A stretch of DNA of 64,000 nucleotides from Mucilaginibacter sp. PAMB04168 (GCF_039634365.2 NZ_CP155079.2:3968001-4032000); one strand, 5' to 3'. Counted from the first letter of the stretch, positions 17,146-27,155 are shown. Made by a program: numbers and translations. Notes: a model not told the origin generated them from the letters alone.

Positions 17146-20106
17146 ATGGATTATCAGTTTAAAGAAATCGAAAATAAGTGGCAGCAATTTTGGGCAAGCC
17201 ATCACACCTATAAAGCCGATAACCAATCGGCCAAGCCAAAGTATTATGTGCTCGATATGTTTCCGTATCCTTCGGGAGCCGGTTTACACGTAGGTCACCC
17301 GCTTGGTTATATTGCTTCAGATATTTTTTCGCGCTATAAACGCCTGCGGGGTTTTAATGTGCTGCACCCTATGGGCTACGATTCGTTTGGCTTACCGGCC
17401 GAACAGTACGCCATACAAACCGGTCAGCACCCAGCTCTTACAACCGAGCAAAACATTGCCACTTACCGCCGTCAGCTGGATCAGCTAGGCTTTTCGTTTG
17501 ACTGGAGCCGCGAGGTGCGCACAAGTTCGCCCGATTATTATAAATGGACGCAGTGGATCTTCATGCAACTGTTTAACTCATGGTACAACAAGGCCGATGA
17601 GAAAGCAGAAGCTATTGAAAAACTAACTGCTCATTTTGCCACCAACGGCTCTGCCGGCATCAATGCCGTTTGCGATGATGAGGTATTAACCTTTACCGCT
17701 GCCGAATGGAACGCCATGAGCGAAGAAGAGCAACAAACAGAACTGTTAAAATACCGCCTAACCTACCTGCGCGAAAGCACCGTTAACTGGTGCCCAGCAC
17801 TGGGTACGGTGTTGGCTAACGATGAGGTGAAAGACGGCTTTTCAGAACGTGGCGGCTACCCTGTTGAGCAAAAGAAAATGATGCAGTGGAGCATGCGCAT
17901 TACCGCTTACGCCGAGCGCCTGCTGCAGGGACTGGACACCATTGACTGGCCCGAGCCTCTGAAAGAAATGCAGCGCAATTGGATAGGTAAAAGCGTTGGC
18001 GCGAGTGTGCGTTTTCCGTTAGCAGTTAACAGTGGTCATTTATCTGACAGCTCACAACAGAGAACAGACAACTACATAGAGGTTTTCACCACCCGCGTCG
18101 ACACCATTTTTGGTGTTACGTTTGTAGTACTAGCACCCGAGCATGAACTGGTGCCAAGCTTAACCACGCCTGAGCAAAAAGAAACAGTGGAAGCTTATAT
18201 TGCTCAAACCAAAAAGAAATCAGAACTGGACCGCATGGCCGATACTAAAACCGTGTCGGGCGCTTTTACAGGCAGCTATGTACTTAACCCGCTAAACGGC
18301 GAAAAGATACAGCTGTGGATTGCCGACTATGTATTAGCTGGTTACGGAACAGGTGCCGTTATGGCCGTTCCATCAGGCGATCAGCGAGATTACCTGTTTG
18401 CCAAGCATTTCAATTTACCTATTGTTCCTATCATCGATATTCAGAACATCGAAACGGAGGCCGACCCCACCAAGGACGGAAAGTATATTAATTCTGATTT
18501 CATTAACGGTTTAGGTTATAAGGAAGCTACTGCTGCAGTTGTAGCTAAACTGGAAGAAATTGGCGCTGGTAAAGCCAAGGTAAACTTCAGAATGCGTGAC
18601 GCCATTTTTGGTCGCCAGCGTTATTGGGGTGAGCCTGTACCAGTTTACTTTAAAAACGGCTTGCCCTATCTGATCAATGAAAGCGAATTACCGCTTATAC
18701 TGCCCGAAATAGACAAATATCTGCCAACTGAAAGCGGCGAGCCACCACTGGGCCGTGCCGACGGCTGGAAATATCAGGATGCGTACGAGTATGAGCTAAG
18801 CACTATGCCAGGTTGGGCCGGCAGCAGCTGGTATTGGTACCGCTACATGGATGCACAAAACTCCAATACTTTTGCTTCAACAGAAGCTATCAACTACTGG
18901 AAAGACGTTGACTTGTATATTGGCGGCTCGGAGCATGCCACCGGGCACTTACTGTACAGCCGTTTCTGGAACAAGTTTTTGAAGGATATAGGTTTAGCCG
19001 TTGAGGAAGAGCCGTTCAAAAAGCTCATTAACCAGGGCATGATACAAGGTCGTTCGAGCTTTACTTATAGGCTGAACCCCTTGCTGTTAAATACCGATGA
19101 GAACTTTGCCAAACCCGAAGTTTATGTCTCTAAAGGTATTTATGAGCTTTACAAAGAGGGCGACTTTGATACTATTGAGCAAATTGCACTTTTTTACAAA
19201 GATCTGCTTCCCGAAGGTGCAGAGCTTGGCGAAATGGAGTTCAGCAAGCTGCATGTGGACGTAAACATTGTAAGCAATGATGCACTTGACGTAGCTGCTT
19301 TCCGTAAATGGCGGCCGGATAACGCCGGTGCTATCGTGATTTTAGAAGACGGCAGCGTTAGTTATCCTAATGATGATACACAGTACGAGAGCAAGTTTAT
19401 TTGCGATGTAGAGGTTGAGAAAATGTCGAAATCAAAGTTCAACGTGGTAAATCCCGATGATTTGATTGAGCGTTACGGCGCCGATACACTGCGTATGTAC
19501 GAGATGTTTTTAGGTCCACTGGAGCAAAGTAAACCCTGGAACACCAACGGTATTGAGGGCGTCTTTAAATTTCTGCGCAAATTTTGGCGTTTGTTCCACA
19601 ATGAGCAGTGGGATTTTAAGGTGTCTGATGAAGCGCCAACTAAAGCGGAGCTAAAAGCACTGCACAAAATAATCCGTAAGGTTGAAGAAGACGTGGAGCG
19701 TTTTTCGTTCAATACCTCAGTTTCCAGCTTTATGATTGCGGTAAATGAATTGACCGATTTGAAATGTAATAAGCGCAGCATATTGCAGGATATGGTCATC
19801 ATCCTCTCTCCTTATGCTCCGCATATTTGTGAAGAACTTTGGACCTTACTGGGCAACGAAGCCGGCACCTTATCCTACGCTGCTTACCCGGTATTTAACG
19901 CTGCTTATCTGGTAGAAGATGAATTTGCTTATCCTATATCGGTAAATGGTAAAACCCGTCTAAATATCAACATGCCGTTGACTATGGAGCCAAAAGAAGT
20001 AGAAGCTCTTGTACTGGCCCATGCCGATGTACAAAAATACCTTGAAGGTAAGACACCGAAGAAGGTAATTGTAGTAAAAGGCCGTATCGTAAATATTGTG
20101 ATATAA
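17146..20106 (+). CDS. leuS: Leucine--tRNA ligase
   Basis: 986-residue class I aminoacyl-tRNA synthetase. The HIGH-type motif is HVGH at 48-51 and KMSKS is at 759-763. The CP1 editing domain lies in between (about 230-420, including the threonine-rich TTRVDTIFGVTFVVLAPEH segment, TTRVDT-like). It is about 120 residues longer than E. coli LeuRS. Much of the extra length lies between the GGSEHATGHLLYSRFW motif and KMSKS (about 630-755), an insertion usual in Bacteroidota enzymes. The frame opens at a TTG 18 bp upstream, but the ATG at 17146 begins the conserved YQFKEIENKWQ helix and is preferred. Confidence 0.97.
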   Translation: MDYQFKEIENKWQQFWASHHTYKADNQSAKPKYYVLDMFPYPSGAGLHVGHPLGYIASDIFSRYKRLRGFNVLHPMGYDSFGLPAEQYAIQTGQHPALTTEQNIATYRRQLDQLGFSFDWSREVRTSSPDYYKWTQWIFMQLFNSWYNKADEKAEAIEKLTAHFATNGSAGINAVCDDEVLTFTAAEWNAMSEEEQQTELLKYRLTYLRESTVNWCPALGTVLANDEVKDGFSERGGYPVEQKKMMQWSMRITAYAERLLQGLDTIDWPEPLKEMQRNWIGKSVGASVRFPLAVNSGHLSDSSQQRTDNYIEVFTTRVDTIFGVTFVVLAPEHELVPSLTTPEQKETVEAYIAQTKKKSELDRMADTKTVSGAFTGSYVLNPLNGEKIQLWIADYVLAGYGTGAVMAVPSGDQRDYLFAKHFNLPIVPIIDIQNIETEADPTKDGKYINSDFINGLGYKEATAAVVAKLEEIGAGKAKVNFRMRDAIFGRQRYWGEPVPVYFKNGLPYLINESELPLILPEIDKYLPTESGEPPLGRADGWKYQDAYEYELSTMPGWAGSSWYWYRYMDAQNSNTFASTEAINYWKDVDLYIGGSEHATGHLLYSRFWNKFLKDIGLAVEEEPFKKLINQGMIQGRSSFTYRLNPLLLNTDENFAKPEVYVSKGIYELYKEGDFDTIEQIALFYKDLLPEGAELGEMEFSKLHVDVNIVSNDALDVAAFRKWRPDNAGAIVILEDGSVSYPNDDTQYESKFICDVEVEKMSKSKFNVVNPDDLIERYGADTLRMYEMFLGPLEQSKPWNTNGIEGVFKFLRKFWRLFHNEQWDFKVSDEAPTKAELKALHKIIRKVEEDVERFSFNTSVSSFMIAVNELTDLKCNKRSILQDMVIILSPYAPHICEELWTLLGNEAGTLSYAAYPVFNAAYLVEDEFAYPISVNGKTRLNINMPLTMEPKEVEALVLAHADVQKYLEGKTPKKVIVVKGRIVNIVI

Positions 20107-20464
20107 GAATTTCACTTCTCCATACTGTCATCTGAGCTGATAGCGGGAAGTCTTTTTTTAAGTGATCAGCTTACTTTTTAAAGGTATCTCGCTATCTGCT
20201 CCAGATGACATTTATAAATGCATTAATACATTCTTTCGCACCATTTGCGCCACAAAAACAACCGTTCGCCCAAAAACATACCGCTGTTTTAAATCTGCAA
20301 TGCACCTTTGCTGCATGATCACCTCTACCACACAGCAGCATGCCTTTAGCTTAATCTGCAACATTTGTGATACAAAAGGTGCTTTACGCATATTTTAAAA
20401 AAAATAGGTGATAAGGCTGTAACAAATCAATCCTTATCCAATCTTACTACCAAAATCATTATAA
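20107..20464. other. Intergenic region with imperfect inverted repeat
   Basis: 358 bp between leuS and the next outer membrane protein gene. It contains a widely spaced inverted repeat (20127-20145 with 20190-20209) around a T-rich tract that may help terminate leuS. A 78-codon GTG frame inside has no recognisable features and I do not call it a gene. Confidence 0.5.
20127..20209. repeat. Imperfect long inverted repeat
   Basis: GTCATCTGAGCTGATAGCG at 20127-20145 is nearly complementary to 20190-20209 (one inserted base, one mismatch). The T run at 20153-20159 lies between the arms. It may be a member of a dispersed intergenic repeat family and may also contribute to leuS 3'-end formation. 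Confidence 0.45.
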
Positions 20465-23026
20465 ATGAAACGTTTTTTTACCCTAATTGCATTAATAGGT
20501 ACCATGCTGAGTGCCAGCGCCCAAATCACAGGTCGCATCTCAGGTACGGTTATCGACTCTGTTACTAAAAAACCTTTAGATTATGCTACCATAAGCCTTT
20601 ACCGCAGCGGCGGAAAAGCGGTGTTGAACGGTACCCTAACCGACGGTAAAGGCTCGTTCAGACTGGACAATATTGCGCCGGGCAAATATAAAATTGCGGT
20701 TACCTATATTGGTTACCCAACCAAAACTATCGATCCGGTTGAGACCACTCCTGGCAAACCCGATAACAACGTAGGTACCGTTATAGTTGCCCCAAGTGGC
20801 AAAACCCTGGGCGCCGTTACTGTAACCGGCCAAACAGCCATCATTGAAAACAAGCTGGATAAGATTGTTTACAATGCCGAGAAAGACGTAACATCTGCTG
20901 GTGGCAACGCTACCGACGTGCTGCGTAAAGTACCGCTGGTATCGGTAGACTTAGACGGTAAACCATCTCTGCGTGGCGACCAAAATGTTCGTGTATTGAT
21001 AAATGGTAAGCCATCAGGTGCCCTATCAAGCAGTTTGGCTGACGTATTGCGCACCATCCCTGCTGATCAGATCAAAAGTATTGAGGTAATCACTGCTCCA
21101 TCTGCCAAGTACGATGCAGAAGGATCAGGCGGTATCATCAATATCATTACCAAAAGCAAAAACGTATCGGGCTTAAGCGGCTCAGTAAGTGGTGGAGTTG
21201 GTACCCGTCAAAACAATGGCAACGTTAATATCAACTACAAAAAGAACCGTTTTAGCTTAGGCGCTAACATTGGCAGTAACTTCGCATGGCCTCAAACTTC
21301 GTTGGTTGATTTTGAAAGTGCCCGCAGAAGCAATGATACTACAACCACAAACGTTCAGAACTCAAGCGCCAGAACTAAGCGCTTTGGAACTATTGGGTCC
21401 GTAAATGCCAGCTATGATATAAATAACTACAATAGTTTTACTACCACACTTAGAATCAATGGCGGTGGTTTTGAAACCAACGGAGGCGCTACCAACTCTT
21501 TTAGAACCACCAGAATTAATCCGGTGGGCTTTATACCACAAAACTTTGCTTATACCAGCAACAACTTTAATAAAGCCTCTTTTAGCGGTTTTGATTACAA
21601 TGCCGACTACACTCATAAATTTAAAAAAGAAGGCGAAGAACTGACCATTGCCGGACAGTGGAGCCATAGTAAAATAGCATCAGATTATACCTCTGAATAT
21701 TTTAACGTTCCGCCAAGGGCATTCCCTAACCAACAAGGTAGCAACAACGGCGTTAATGATGAATATACCGCTCAAGCTGATTATGCTAATCCTTTAAGTA
21801 AGGTAATTAAACTAGAAGCTGGTGGTAAAGCTATTTTAAGAAAAATAAACAGCGATTATGACGTTTTCAGACAGATAAACGCACAAGGGCAGATCATTAA
21901 CCAGGGACCTTATACGCTTAACGATACGGCATCTAACAAATATGATTACAGCCAGAATGTTTATGCCGGATACACAGTTTTAAGCTTTACTTTACCTAAA
22001 AACTACTCGTTACAAACAGGTTTACGTGTTGAAAACACACAAATTGATGGTGACCCCACTAACTTAGTTCAAAGAAACCTTCAGCCGTTTTCACAAAGCT
22101 ATACAACCTTTGTACCTAGCTTTATACTGTCAAAAACCGTAAAAGGCACGCAGACATACAAATTAAGTTACAACAAGCGTATTCAACGCCCAAGCTTACA
22201 GTTCTTAAATCCGTTTATTAACAAGGCTAATAACCAAAACCAATCACAAGGTAATCCGGAGTTATCACCGGAGGTTACCCAAACCATTGAATTGGGCTAT
22301 ACAACCTTTATTAAAACGTCTGTAATTAACTTATCAACTTATTACAAGTACACTAATAATTTGATTGAAGGCATTGTTCAAACCATTAATGACCCCGATC
22401 TGAGAAGCGAAAGCAACCCTAATGGATCAGCATCAAGAACAGTTTTTCAAAACATAGGTAGCAACAAATCATTCGGTGCAAGCTTTTTTGGATCGGTTAC
22501 ACCGTGGAAGCCTTTAACCATCAGAGGAAGTGTTAATGGTTATACTTACCGGCCAACCGTTAACCCTGCCAATCAGACCCAGCAAACTGCTACCGGCACT
22601 ACTTATTTTCAATATAATGCGTTCCTGAGTGCTTCGGCAACTATAAAAGGTGGCTGGACAACTGAATTCTTTGGTGTATTTAACTCGCCACGCCGTACCA
22701 TACAAGGCGAAAACCCAGCCTTTAACTTATTTGGCTTTGGTGTGAAGAAAGAGATTATTGCTAAAAAATTCACCTTAGGATTAAACGCATTGTCACCGTT
22801 CCAGAAATACTTAAAGCTGGATCAGTCGATCAATACACCTAACCTAAACCAAACTCAGAAAATCAGATATCCTTTGCAATCATTCGGTATCTCGTTTACT
22901 TACAACTTTGGTAGTGTTACTTATGGTCAGCAAACCAAGAAAAAAGGCGTAAACAACGACGACTTACTGCAAGGCGGCGACCAGGGCGGTGCCCCAGGTG
23001 GCCAAGGCGGTGCACCTCGTCAATAA
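20465..23026 (+). CDS. Outer membrane beta-barrel protein, TonB-receptor-like (OMP_b-brl_3)
   Basis: 853 residues with the same architecture as the product of 9976-12405: signal peptide (1-19, ending SASAQ), carboxypeptidase regulatory-like domain (about 22-110), plug-like domain (about 115-225 with VRVLINGKPSGAL and EVITAPSAKYDAEGSGGIINI), then a beta-barrel. It ends with a Gly/Gln/Pro-rich tail (residues about 835-853) beyond the final strand SFTYNFGS. Expected location is the outer membrane; substrate unknown. It stands alone between leuS and a convergent MutS-like gene, without a SusD partner. A strong bidirectional terminator follows. Confidence 0.88.
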   Translation: MKRFFTLIALIGTMLSASAQITGRISGTVIDSVTKKPLDYATISLYRSGGKAVLNGTLTDGKGSFRLDNIAPGKYKIAVTYIGYPTKTIDPVETTPGKPDNNVGTVIVAPSGKTLGAVTVTGQTAIIENKLDKIVYNAEKDVTSAGGNATDVLRKVPLVSVDLDGKPSLRGDQNVRVLINGKPSGALSSSLADVLRTIPADQIKSIEVITAPSAKYDAEGSGGIINIITKSKNVSGLSGSVSGGVGTRQNNGNVNINYKKNRFSLGANIGSNFAWPQTSLVDFESARRSNDTTTTNVQNSSARTKRFGTIGSVNASYDINNYNSFTTTLRINGGGFETNGGATNSFRTTRINPVGFIPQNFAYTSNNFNKASFSGFDYNADYTHKFKKEGEELTIAGQWSHSKIASDYTSEYFNVPPRAFPNQQGSNNGVNDEYTAQADYANPLSKVIKLEAGGKAILRKINSDYDVFRQINAQGQIINQGPYTLNDTASNKYDYSQNVYAGYTVLSFTLPKNYSLQTGLRVENTQIDGDPTNLVQRNLQPFSQSYTTFVPSFILSKTVKGTQTYKLSYNKRIQRPSLQFLNPFINKANNQNQSQGNPELSPEVTQTIELGYTTFIKTSVINLSTYYKYTNNLIEGIVQTINDPDLRSESNPNGSASRTVFQNIGSNKSFGASFFGSVTPWKPLTIRGSVNGYTYRPTVNPANQTQQTATGTTYFQYNAFLSASATIKGGWTTEFFGVFNSPRRTIQGENPAFNLFGFGVKKEIIAKKFTLGLNALSPFQKYLKLDQSINTPNLNQTQKIRYPLQSFGISFTYNFGSVTYGQQTKKKGVNNDDLLQGGDQGGAPGGQGGAPRQ

Positions 23027-23065
23027 GCAAATACAACAGAGCCGCGAAACAAGACGGCTTTTAAA

Positions 23066-23106
23066 GAAAACGCCATTCCGTAGATCCGGAATGGCGTTTT
23101 CTTTTT
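23066..23106. terminator. Strong bidirectional terminator
   Basis: Perfect 15-bp stem (23066-23080 with 23087-23101), 6-nt loop, T run on the plus side and A run on the other. It sits between convergent genes and can serve both. Confidence 0.85.
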
Positions 23107-23161
23107 AGTCCTTATAGTGTTATGCCGAACTTGTTTCGCTACGGAAAGATCAACTATGCTG

Positions 23162-24979
23162 TTACTCAGCCTGCGTTTTAATGCCTATTCTTTCCAGCAG
23201 CAGCGATGCATTAAAGGTTTTGCACTCGCCGGGCTTAAGTTTGTAGTCGAACAGCATCTCACCATCCTGCACCTGTATGTCGAAGTAAAAGTTACGTATG
23301 TAGTCAGGGTATTGCTTCTCGAGCTCGGCCAGCTGCAAATCATGCGTGGCCACCAGGCCTACTCCGCGGCGGCTAACCAGCCGTTCTATCACCGCTTTCG
23401 AGCCGAGGTATTTATCAACTGAATTGGTCCCCCTGAGCATTTCATCAATTAAAAAGAAGATGTTTGGCTGCTCCTCTACTGCCTGCAGCAGCATTTGCAA
23501 ACGATCAAGCTCTGCTTTAAATGTAGATGTACTCTCATTAAGTGAGTCCTTAATGCGCATATAACTAAATAATTGCACTACCGAAACCTGCATAGCCTGT
23601 GCACAAGCCGGTGCACCGGCTAAAGCCAGCACAGTATTAATACCAAGCGTACGCAGAAAGGTACTTTTGCCGGCCATGTTTGAGCCTGTTATAATATCTA
23701 CCGTACGAGTATTAACCAACGTATAATCATTAGCTACCGCAACTGTTCTCTTTATTAGCGGGTGGGTTATTGCTTCAGCAGTTAACGTATAATCCGCCCC
23801 TTCGGCTATCTGTGGCATACACCATTCAGGGTGGTTAATACGCAGACCTGCAACACTCAGCAAGGCTTCAAACCCGGCAATTGCACCAAACGCTGCCTCT
23901 ACATTTTCATGGTTATTGCGCTTCCAGTCTTCAATGGCTATTACATAACGCACATTCCATACCAGCCCTACATTCAAAACAAAACCTACAACCAGGTTTA
24001 AACGGGCATTTAAGCTATTGATATGTGCGGAAAGTTTTGCAACAACCAATGCGGTGCTTTTGCCGTTTGCTGGTTTTATTTCCTGTGCAAGTGCAATATT
24101 CAACTTGGCCGCCCACTGCTCCTCCTCTATGCTCTTAAAAATATCGGCATAGCTTTTCAGTGTGTTGCCTATTCTGCCTGCTATAAGATCGGTTTGTTGG
24201 GTTGCCTTACTGGTTAAGCCTGTGATCGCAAAATTAAGCAAACCTAAAAACGTAGCGAGATGCTTAACCGGCGCATAATAAAAGGAGGCTACGATGGCGA
24301 CAATCATTATCCAAGGCGCAACTTTTACATAATAGCGCAGCCAGGCCTCGCCCGGAATGATTACCGGCTTGTTGAGGTAGCTAAACAACCTGTCCAGTTC
24401 ATCGGTCTCCTGCTTATTGTTAAACAGCAGCATGGCCTGCATTTTAAGCTTCCACCCAGTTTTGGAAGCAATATCTTCAATAGCTTCCTGGCGGCTTAAT
24501 ATATCGGGTTTGCTGGCAGGCGCTTTGAGCCAGCGAGCAAGCAAGTTTTTGCCAGGCACTGTAGCAGCACGATTGGTAAGCTGATAAAGGGACGCCTGAC
24601 CGAATATGTCAAGATCGGCGGTATAAAAGTGCTTGTCATCAGCGTAAGCCTGTCCGTTATCATATATATTGGTATGCGCATTTACGCTCTCTATCTCGTT
24701 TTGATTAACGGCCTTAAAGCTCTCGTAATAGTTTCGTTGTTTATCAAACTGGTTTTGCTGCCCTACCAGCCAGTTAAAAACCGCGCCTATTACAACGGCT
24801 CCTATGGCAAACATACCTAAAGACCCAATTTTTACCGACCAGTAAACCAGCGCCAGCAGGCAGCCAAACGCTACTAAGCGCAATACAGAAAACAGGTTTA
24901 CCCTTTGTTGGTAGTACTTAATTTGCTGCTCGGAAAGACTGATATTCTGCGTATAAACAGATAAGACATTTGTAGACAT
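23162..24979 (-). CDS. Membrane-embedded MutS-family ATPase
   Basis: 605 residues. The C-terminal part is a MutS-type ABC ATPase: Walker A G432-S-N-M-A-G-K438-S-T, Walker B ending Asp512-Glu513 in FFLIDEMLRGTNS, and a late ATHD segment (His546). A MutS core/clamp-like helical region precedes it (about 130-400). Unlike MutS and MutS2 there is no mismatch-binding domain I or Smr nuclease domain. Instead hydrophobic stretches at about 32-49, 55-73, 221-237, 241-256 and 325-343 look like membrane helices. This matches Bacteroidota proteins annotated as 'MutS-related'. The role is unknown and canonical mismatch repair seems unlikely. Divergent from rlmH. Confidence 0.85.
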   Translation of the reverse strand: MSTNVLSVYTQNISLSEQQIKYYQQRVNLFSVLRLVAFGCLLALVYWSVKIGSLGMFAIGAVVIGAVFNWLVGQQNQFDKQRNYYESFKAVNQNEIESVNAHTNIYDNGQAYADDKHFYTADLDIFGQASLYQLTNRAATVPGKNLLARWLKAPASKPDILSRQEAIEDIASKTGWKLKMQAMLLFNNKQETDELDRLFSYLNKPVIIPGEAWLRYYVKVAPWIMIVAIVASFYYAPVKHLATFLGLLNFAITGLTSKATQQTDLIAGRIGNTLKSYADIFKSIEEEQWAAKLNIALAQEIKPANGKSTALVVAKLSAHINSLNARLNLVVGFVLNVGLVWNVRYVIAIEDWKRNNHENVEAAFGAIAGFEALLSVAGLRINHPEWCMPQIAEGADYTLTAEAITHPLIKRTVAVANDYTLVNTRTVDIITGSNMAGKSTFLRTLGINTVLALAGAPACAQAMQVSVVQLFSYMRIKDSLNESTSTFKAELDRLQMLLQAVEEQPNIFFLIDEMLRGTNSVDKYLGSKAVIERLVSRRGVGLVATHDLQLAELEKQYPDYIRNFYFDIQVQDGEMLFDYKLKPGECKTFNASLLLERIGIKTQAE

Positions 24980-25047
24980 AGCGGCTGAAATTTGAACAAA
25001 TTAAACGAAATTTTACGAGCCCGGCATTTTTAGCGTTTATTTGCAGC

Positions 25048-25521
25048 ATGAAAATCGTTTTGCTTACCGTAGGTAAAACCGAAGATGCTTATATTAGGGA
25101 AGGGATTGATAAGTTTGTGAAAAGACTAAAGCACTATACCAAGCTGGATATGGTTGATCTGCCCGAACTCAAAAACACCAAAGCCCTAACGCAAGACCAG
25201 CAGAAAAGCAAGGAGGCCGAGCTGATATTGAAAAAAATCACAGCTACAGACCATGTGGTTTTGCTGGATGAAAAGGGCCTGGAATTTAGTTCTGTTCAGT
25301 TTGCCGATTACCTGGATAAAAAAGCGATAACCTCAGTGCAGAACATCGTGTTTATTATAGGTGGTCCGTATGGTTTTGATGCCAGCGTATATCAACGAGC
25401 CAATGCACAACTGGCCTTATCGCGCATGACATTTTCGCATCAAATGGTACGCCTGTTTTTTGTGGAACAGCTTTACAGGGCATACACCATCATTAAAGGG
25501 GAGCCTTATCATCATCAATAG
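25048..25521 (+). CDS. rlmH: 23S rRNA (pseudouridine1915-N3)-methyltransferase RlmH
   Basis: 157-residue SPOUT methyltransferase that methylates pseudouridine 1915 in helix 69 of 23S rRNA, using S-adenosylmethionine. The trefoil-knot AdoMet motif FIIGGPYGFD, the LDEKG loop and the C-terminal LALSRMTFSHQMVRLFFVEQLYRAYTI.. region with final YHH are complete. Length is standard. Only 68 bp separate its start from the divergent MutS-like gene, so the 5' leader must be short. Confidence 0.97.
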   Translation: MKIVLLTVGKTEDAYIREGIDKFVKRLKHYTKLDMVDLPELKNTKALTQDQQKSKEAELILKKITATDHVVLLDEKGLEFSSVQFADYLDKKAITSVQNIVFIIGGPYGFDASVYQRANAQLALSRMTFSHQMVRLFFVEQLYRAYTIIKGEPYHHQ

Positions 25522-25589
25522 TGTGCGCTGTTATTTACAACTACAAAACAATCCTCGAATAATCCAATTACATAAGTAATATAGCTTGT

Positions 25590-25597
25590 TATATTTG
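25590..25597 (+). promoter_or_regulatory. Candidate -7 element for the CDF gene
   Basis: TATATTTG is a full match to TAnnTTTG and lies 46 bp before the ATG at 25643. I see no TTG at the expected -33 position. Confidence 0.35.
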
Positions 25598-25642
25598 AGT
25601 TAAATACAATATAGAGCAGTTACGCTTAGCCTGGCTAAAATT

Positions 25643-26557
25643 ATGGGTCACGACCACGCACATCACCACCACGATCACGCGCCAAAGCTCGATCACCTGA
25701 ACACAGCCTTTATAGTAGGTATCATACTAAACTCCTTGTTTGTAGTTGTTGAGGCGGTAGTAGGCTTTGCCAATCATTCGCTCTCACTGCTTACCGATGC
25801 CGGCCATAACCTGAGCGATGTGGCCAGTTTAGCCCTTGCCCTGCTGGCCTTCAAACTGTCTAAAATGAGAGCCAACAATGTTTATACCTATGGTTATAAG
25901 CGGTCAACCATTGTGGTATCATTACTCAACGCTATAATATTGGTAGGCGCTGTCGGTATTATTGCCTATGAGGCTATCATGCGCATTGGTCATCCCCAGC
26001 CTATCTCGGGCATTACGGTAGCTTGGGTGGCCTTTGCTGGCATACTGGTAAACGGCGTTACGGCATGGCTATTTATGCGAGATAAGGAAAAAGACCTGAA
26101 CGTAAAAGGAGCCTACATGCACATGGCTGTTGATGCACTGGTGTCATTAGGGGTAGTAGTATCGGGTATCATTATTTATTTTACCAAGTGGTATTGGATA
26201 GATAGCGCCGTGAGCCTCATTATTGTAGTGGTTATTATTACGGGTACCTGGCGGCTACTGATGGATAGCATACGCCTGGAAATTGACGGCGTACCCAAGC
26301 AAATGGAGCTTAATAAAATTAAAGCAGAATTACTAAAGGCCAAAGGTGTAAAAGATGTTCACCACATGCACGTATGGGCGCTCAGCACTACAGAGAACGC
26401 TTTAACGGCCCACCTGGTTATACACACAGAAGAAATGGCTAATTTCAATGATATAAAGCACGACCTGCGCCACAGGCTTGAGCACCTGGACATTCAGCAT
26501 AGCACATTTGAGCCTGAGTTTGCAGGCGAGCCATGTCACGAAAAGATATGCAGCTAA
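25643..26557 (+). CDS. Cation diffusion facilitator (zinc-type)
   Basis: 304-residue inner-membrane metal/proton antiporter. A His-rich N-terminus (GHDHAHHHHDH) is followed by six membrane helices and a cytosolic C-terminal domain (about 215-295, with HHMHVWALS). The transport site is the HxxxD type on both helices 2 and 5: His55/Asp59 (DAGHNLSD) and His160/Asp164 (MHMAVDAL), the pattern of zinc-selective CDF/ZnT members. Likely exports Zn2+ (perhaps Co2+ or Cd2+) to the periplasm. Single gene with its own terminator. Confidence 0.93.
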   Translation: MGHDHAHHHHDHAPKLDHLNTAFIVGIILNSLFVVVEAVVGFANHSLSLLTDAGHNLSDVASLALALLAFKLSKMRANNVYTYGYKRSTIVVSLLNAIILVGAVGIIAYEAIMRIGHPQPISGITVAWVAFAGILVNGVTAWLFMRDKEKDLNVKGAYMHMAVDALVSLGVVVSGIIIYFTKWYWIDSAVSLIIVVVIITGTWRLLMDSIRLEIDGVPKQMELNKIKAELLKAKGVKDVHHMHVWALSTTENALTAHLVIHTEEMANFNDIKHDLRHRLEHLDIQHSTFEPEFAGEPCHEKICS

Positions 26558-26581
26558 ATCTGCTGCTATCATTTCCTTTTG

Positions 26582-26618
26582 AATAACAAAAGCCGGCTAC
26601 CTGCCGGCTTTTGTTATT
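26582..26618. terminator. Bidirectional terminator
   Basis: Perfect 16-bp stem (26582-26597 with 26603-26618), 5-nt loop, GC-rich near the loop and A/T-rich at the base, between the CDF gene and the convergent DUF5606 gene. Confidence 0.85.
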
Positions 26619-26633
26619 TAAGCGCTTAAACTT

Positions 26634-27071
26634 TTATTCTTCTACCGCTGCTACTTCGGCCTCGCCTTCAGTAGCTTTAGGTGCTGCTGCTTCCTCGTTA
26701 AACAACGGCATGTCTTTTAAAAGGTGAAACCAGGTTAAGATCTTTTTCATGTCCGATGCATAAACTTTCTCTTCATCATGATCGGGCGCTACTTCTCTGA
26801 AAAACTCGCGCATCGTTTTACCATCAGCTTTAGCCTCGGGCACTGATGCTGCGTTTTTCATACGCTCTAATACGTCAGTCAGTTTAATATCTTCATCGTT
26901 ACTAAAAATGGTAATCTCATCTAAAGCAGCCAGTTTAGCGGTCGATAAGTTTACAACCAGTTTGGTCTTTTTCTCATCCAGGCTTTCGAGCACAAAACCG
27001 GTTTTGTTTTGGGCCAGCGCTCTCCACAAGCCCGGCTTACCCGCTACCGATACAATTCCTTGTAAATTCAT
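26634..27071 (-). CDS. DUF5606 domain protein
   Basis: 145 residues. The N-terminal 50 residues (LQGIVSVAGKPGLWRALAQNKTGFVLESL) form an SH3-like beta fold typical of DUF5606. A helical region (GKTMREFFREVAPDHDEEKVYASDMKKILTWFHLL) and an acidic Ala/Glu-rich tail follow. The family is conserved across Bacteroidota and its function is not established; it is cytosolic by sequence. It follows the cyclophilin gene in the same direction with an 84-bp gap that contains a long hairpin. Confidence 0.9.
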   Translation of the reverse strand: MNLQGIVSVAGKPGLWRALAQNKTGFVLESLDEKKTKLVVNLSTAKLAALDEITIFSNDEDIKLTDVLERMKNAASVPEAKADGKTMREFFREVAPDHDEEKVYASDMKKILTWFHLLKDMPLFNEEAAAPKATEGEAEVAAVEE

Positions 27072-27093
27072 TTCTTTTAAGTATGTGAATTAT

Positions 27094-27144
27094 AAGTTTC
27101 GTGTTGTAAGCAAAGCCAGGCATTCAACTTACAACACAAAACTT
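27094..27144. repeat. Intergenic hairpin between cyclophilin and DUF5606 genes
   Basis: 17-bp stem with one G-T type mismatch (27094-27110 with 27128-27144) around a 17-nt loop. No T run follows in the direction of transcription, so it looks more like an mRNA-stabilising or processing hairpin or a small repeat than a terminator. Confidence 0.5.
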
Positions 27145-27155
27145 ACAACCGTATA

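Noticed and set aside
20162..20398. 78-codon plus-strand frame after leuS
   Set aside because: GTG start, composition and residue pattern unlike a protein, overlaps an imperfect inverted repeat; no recognisable motif.
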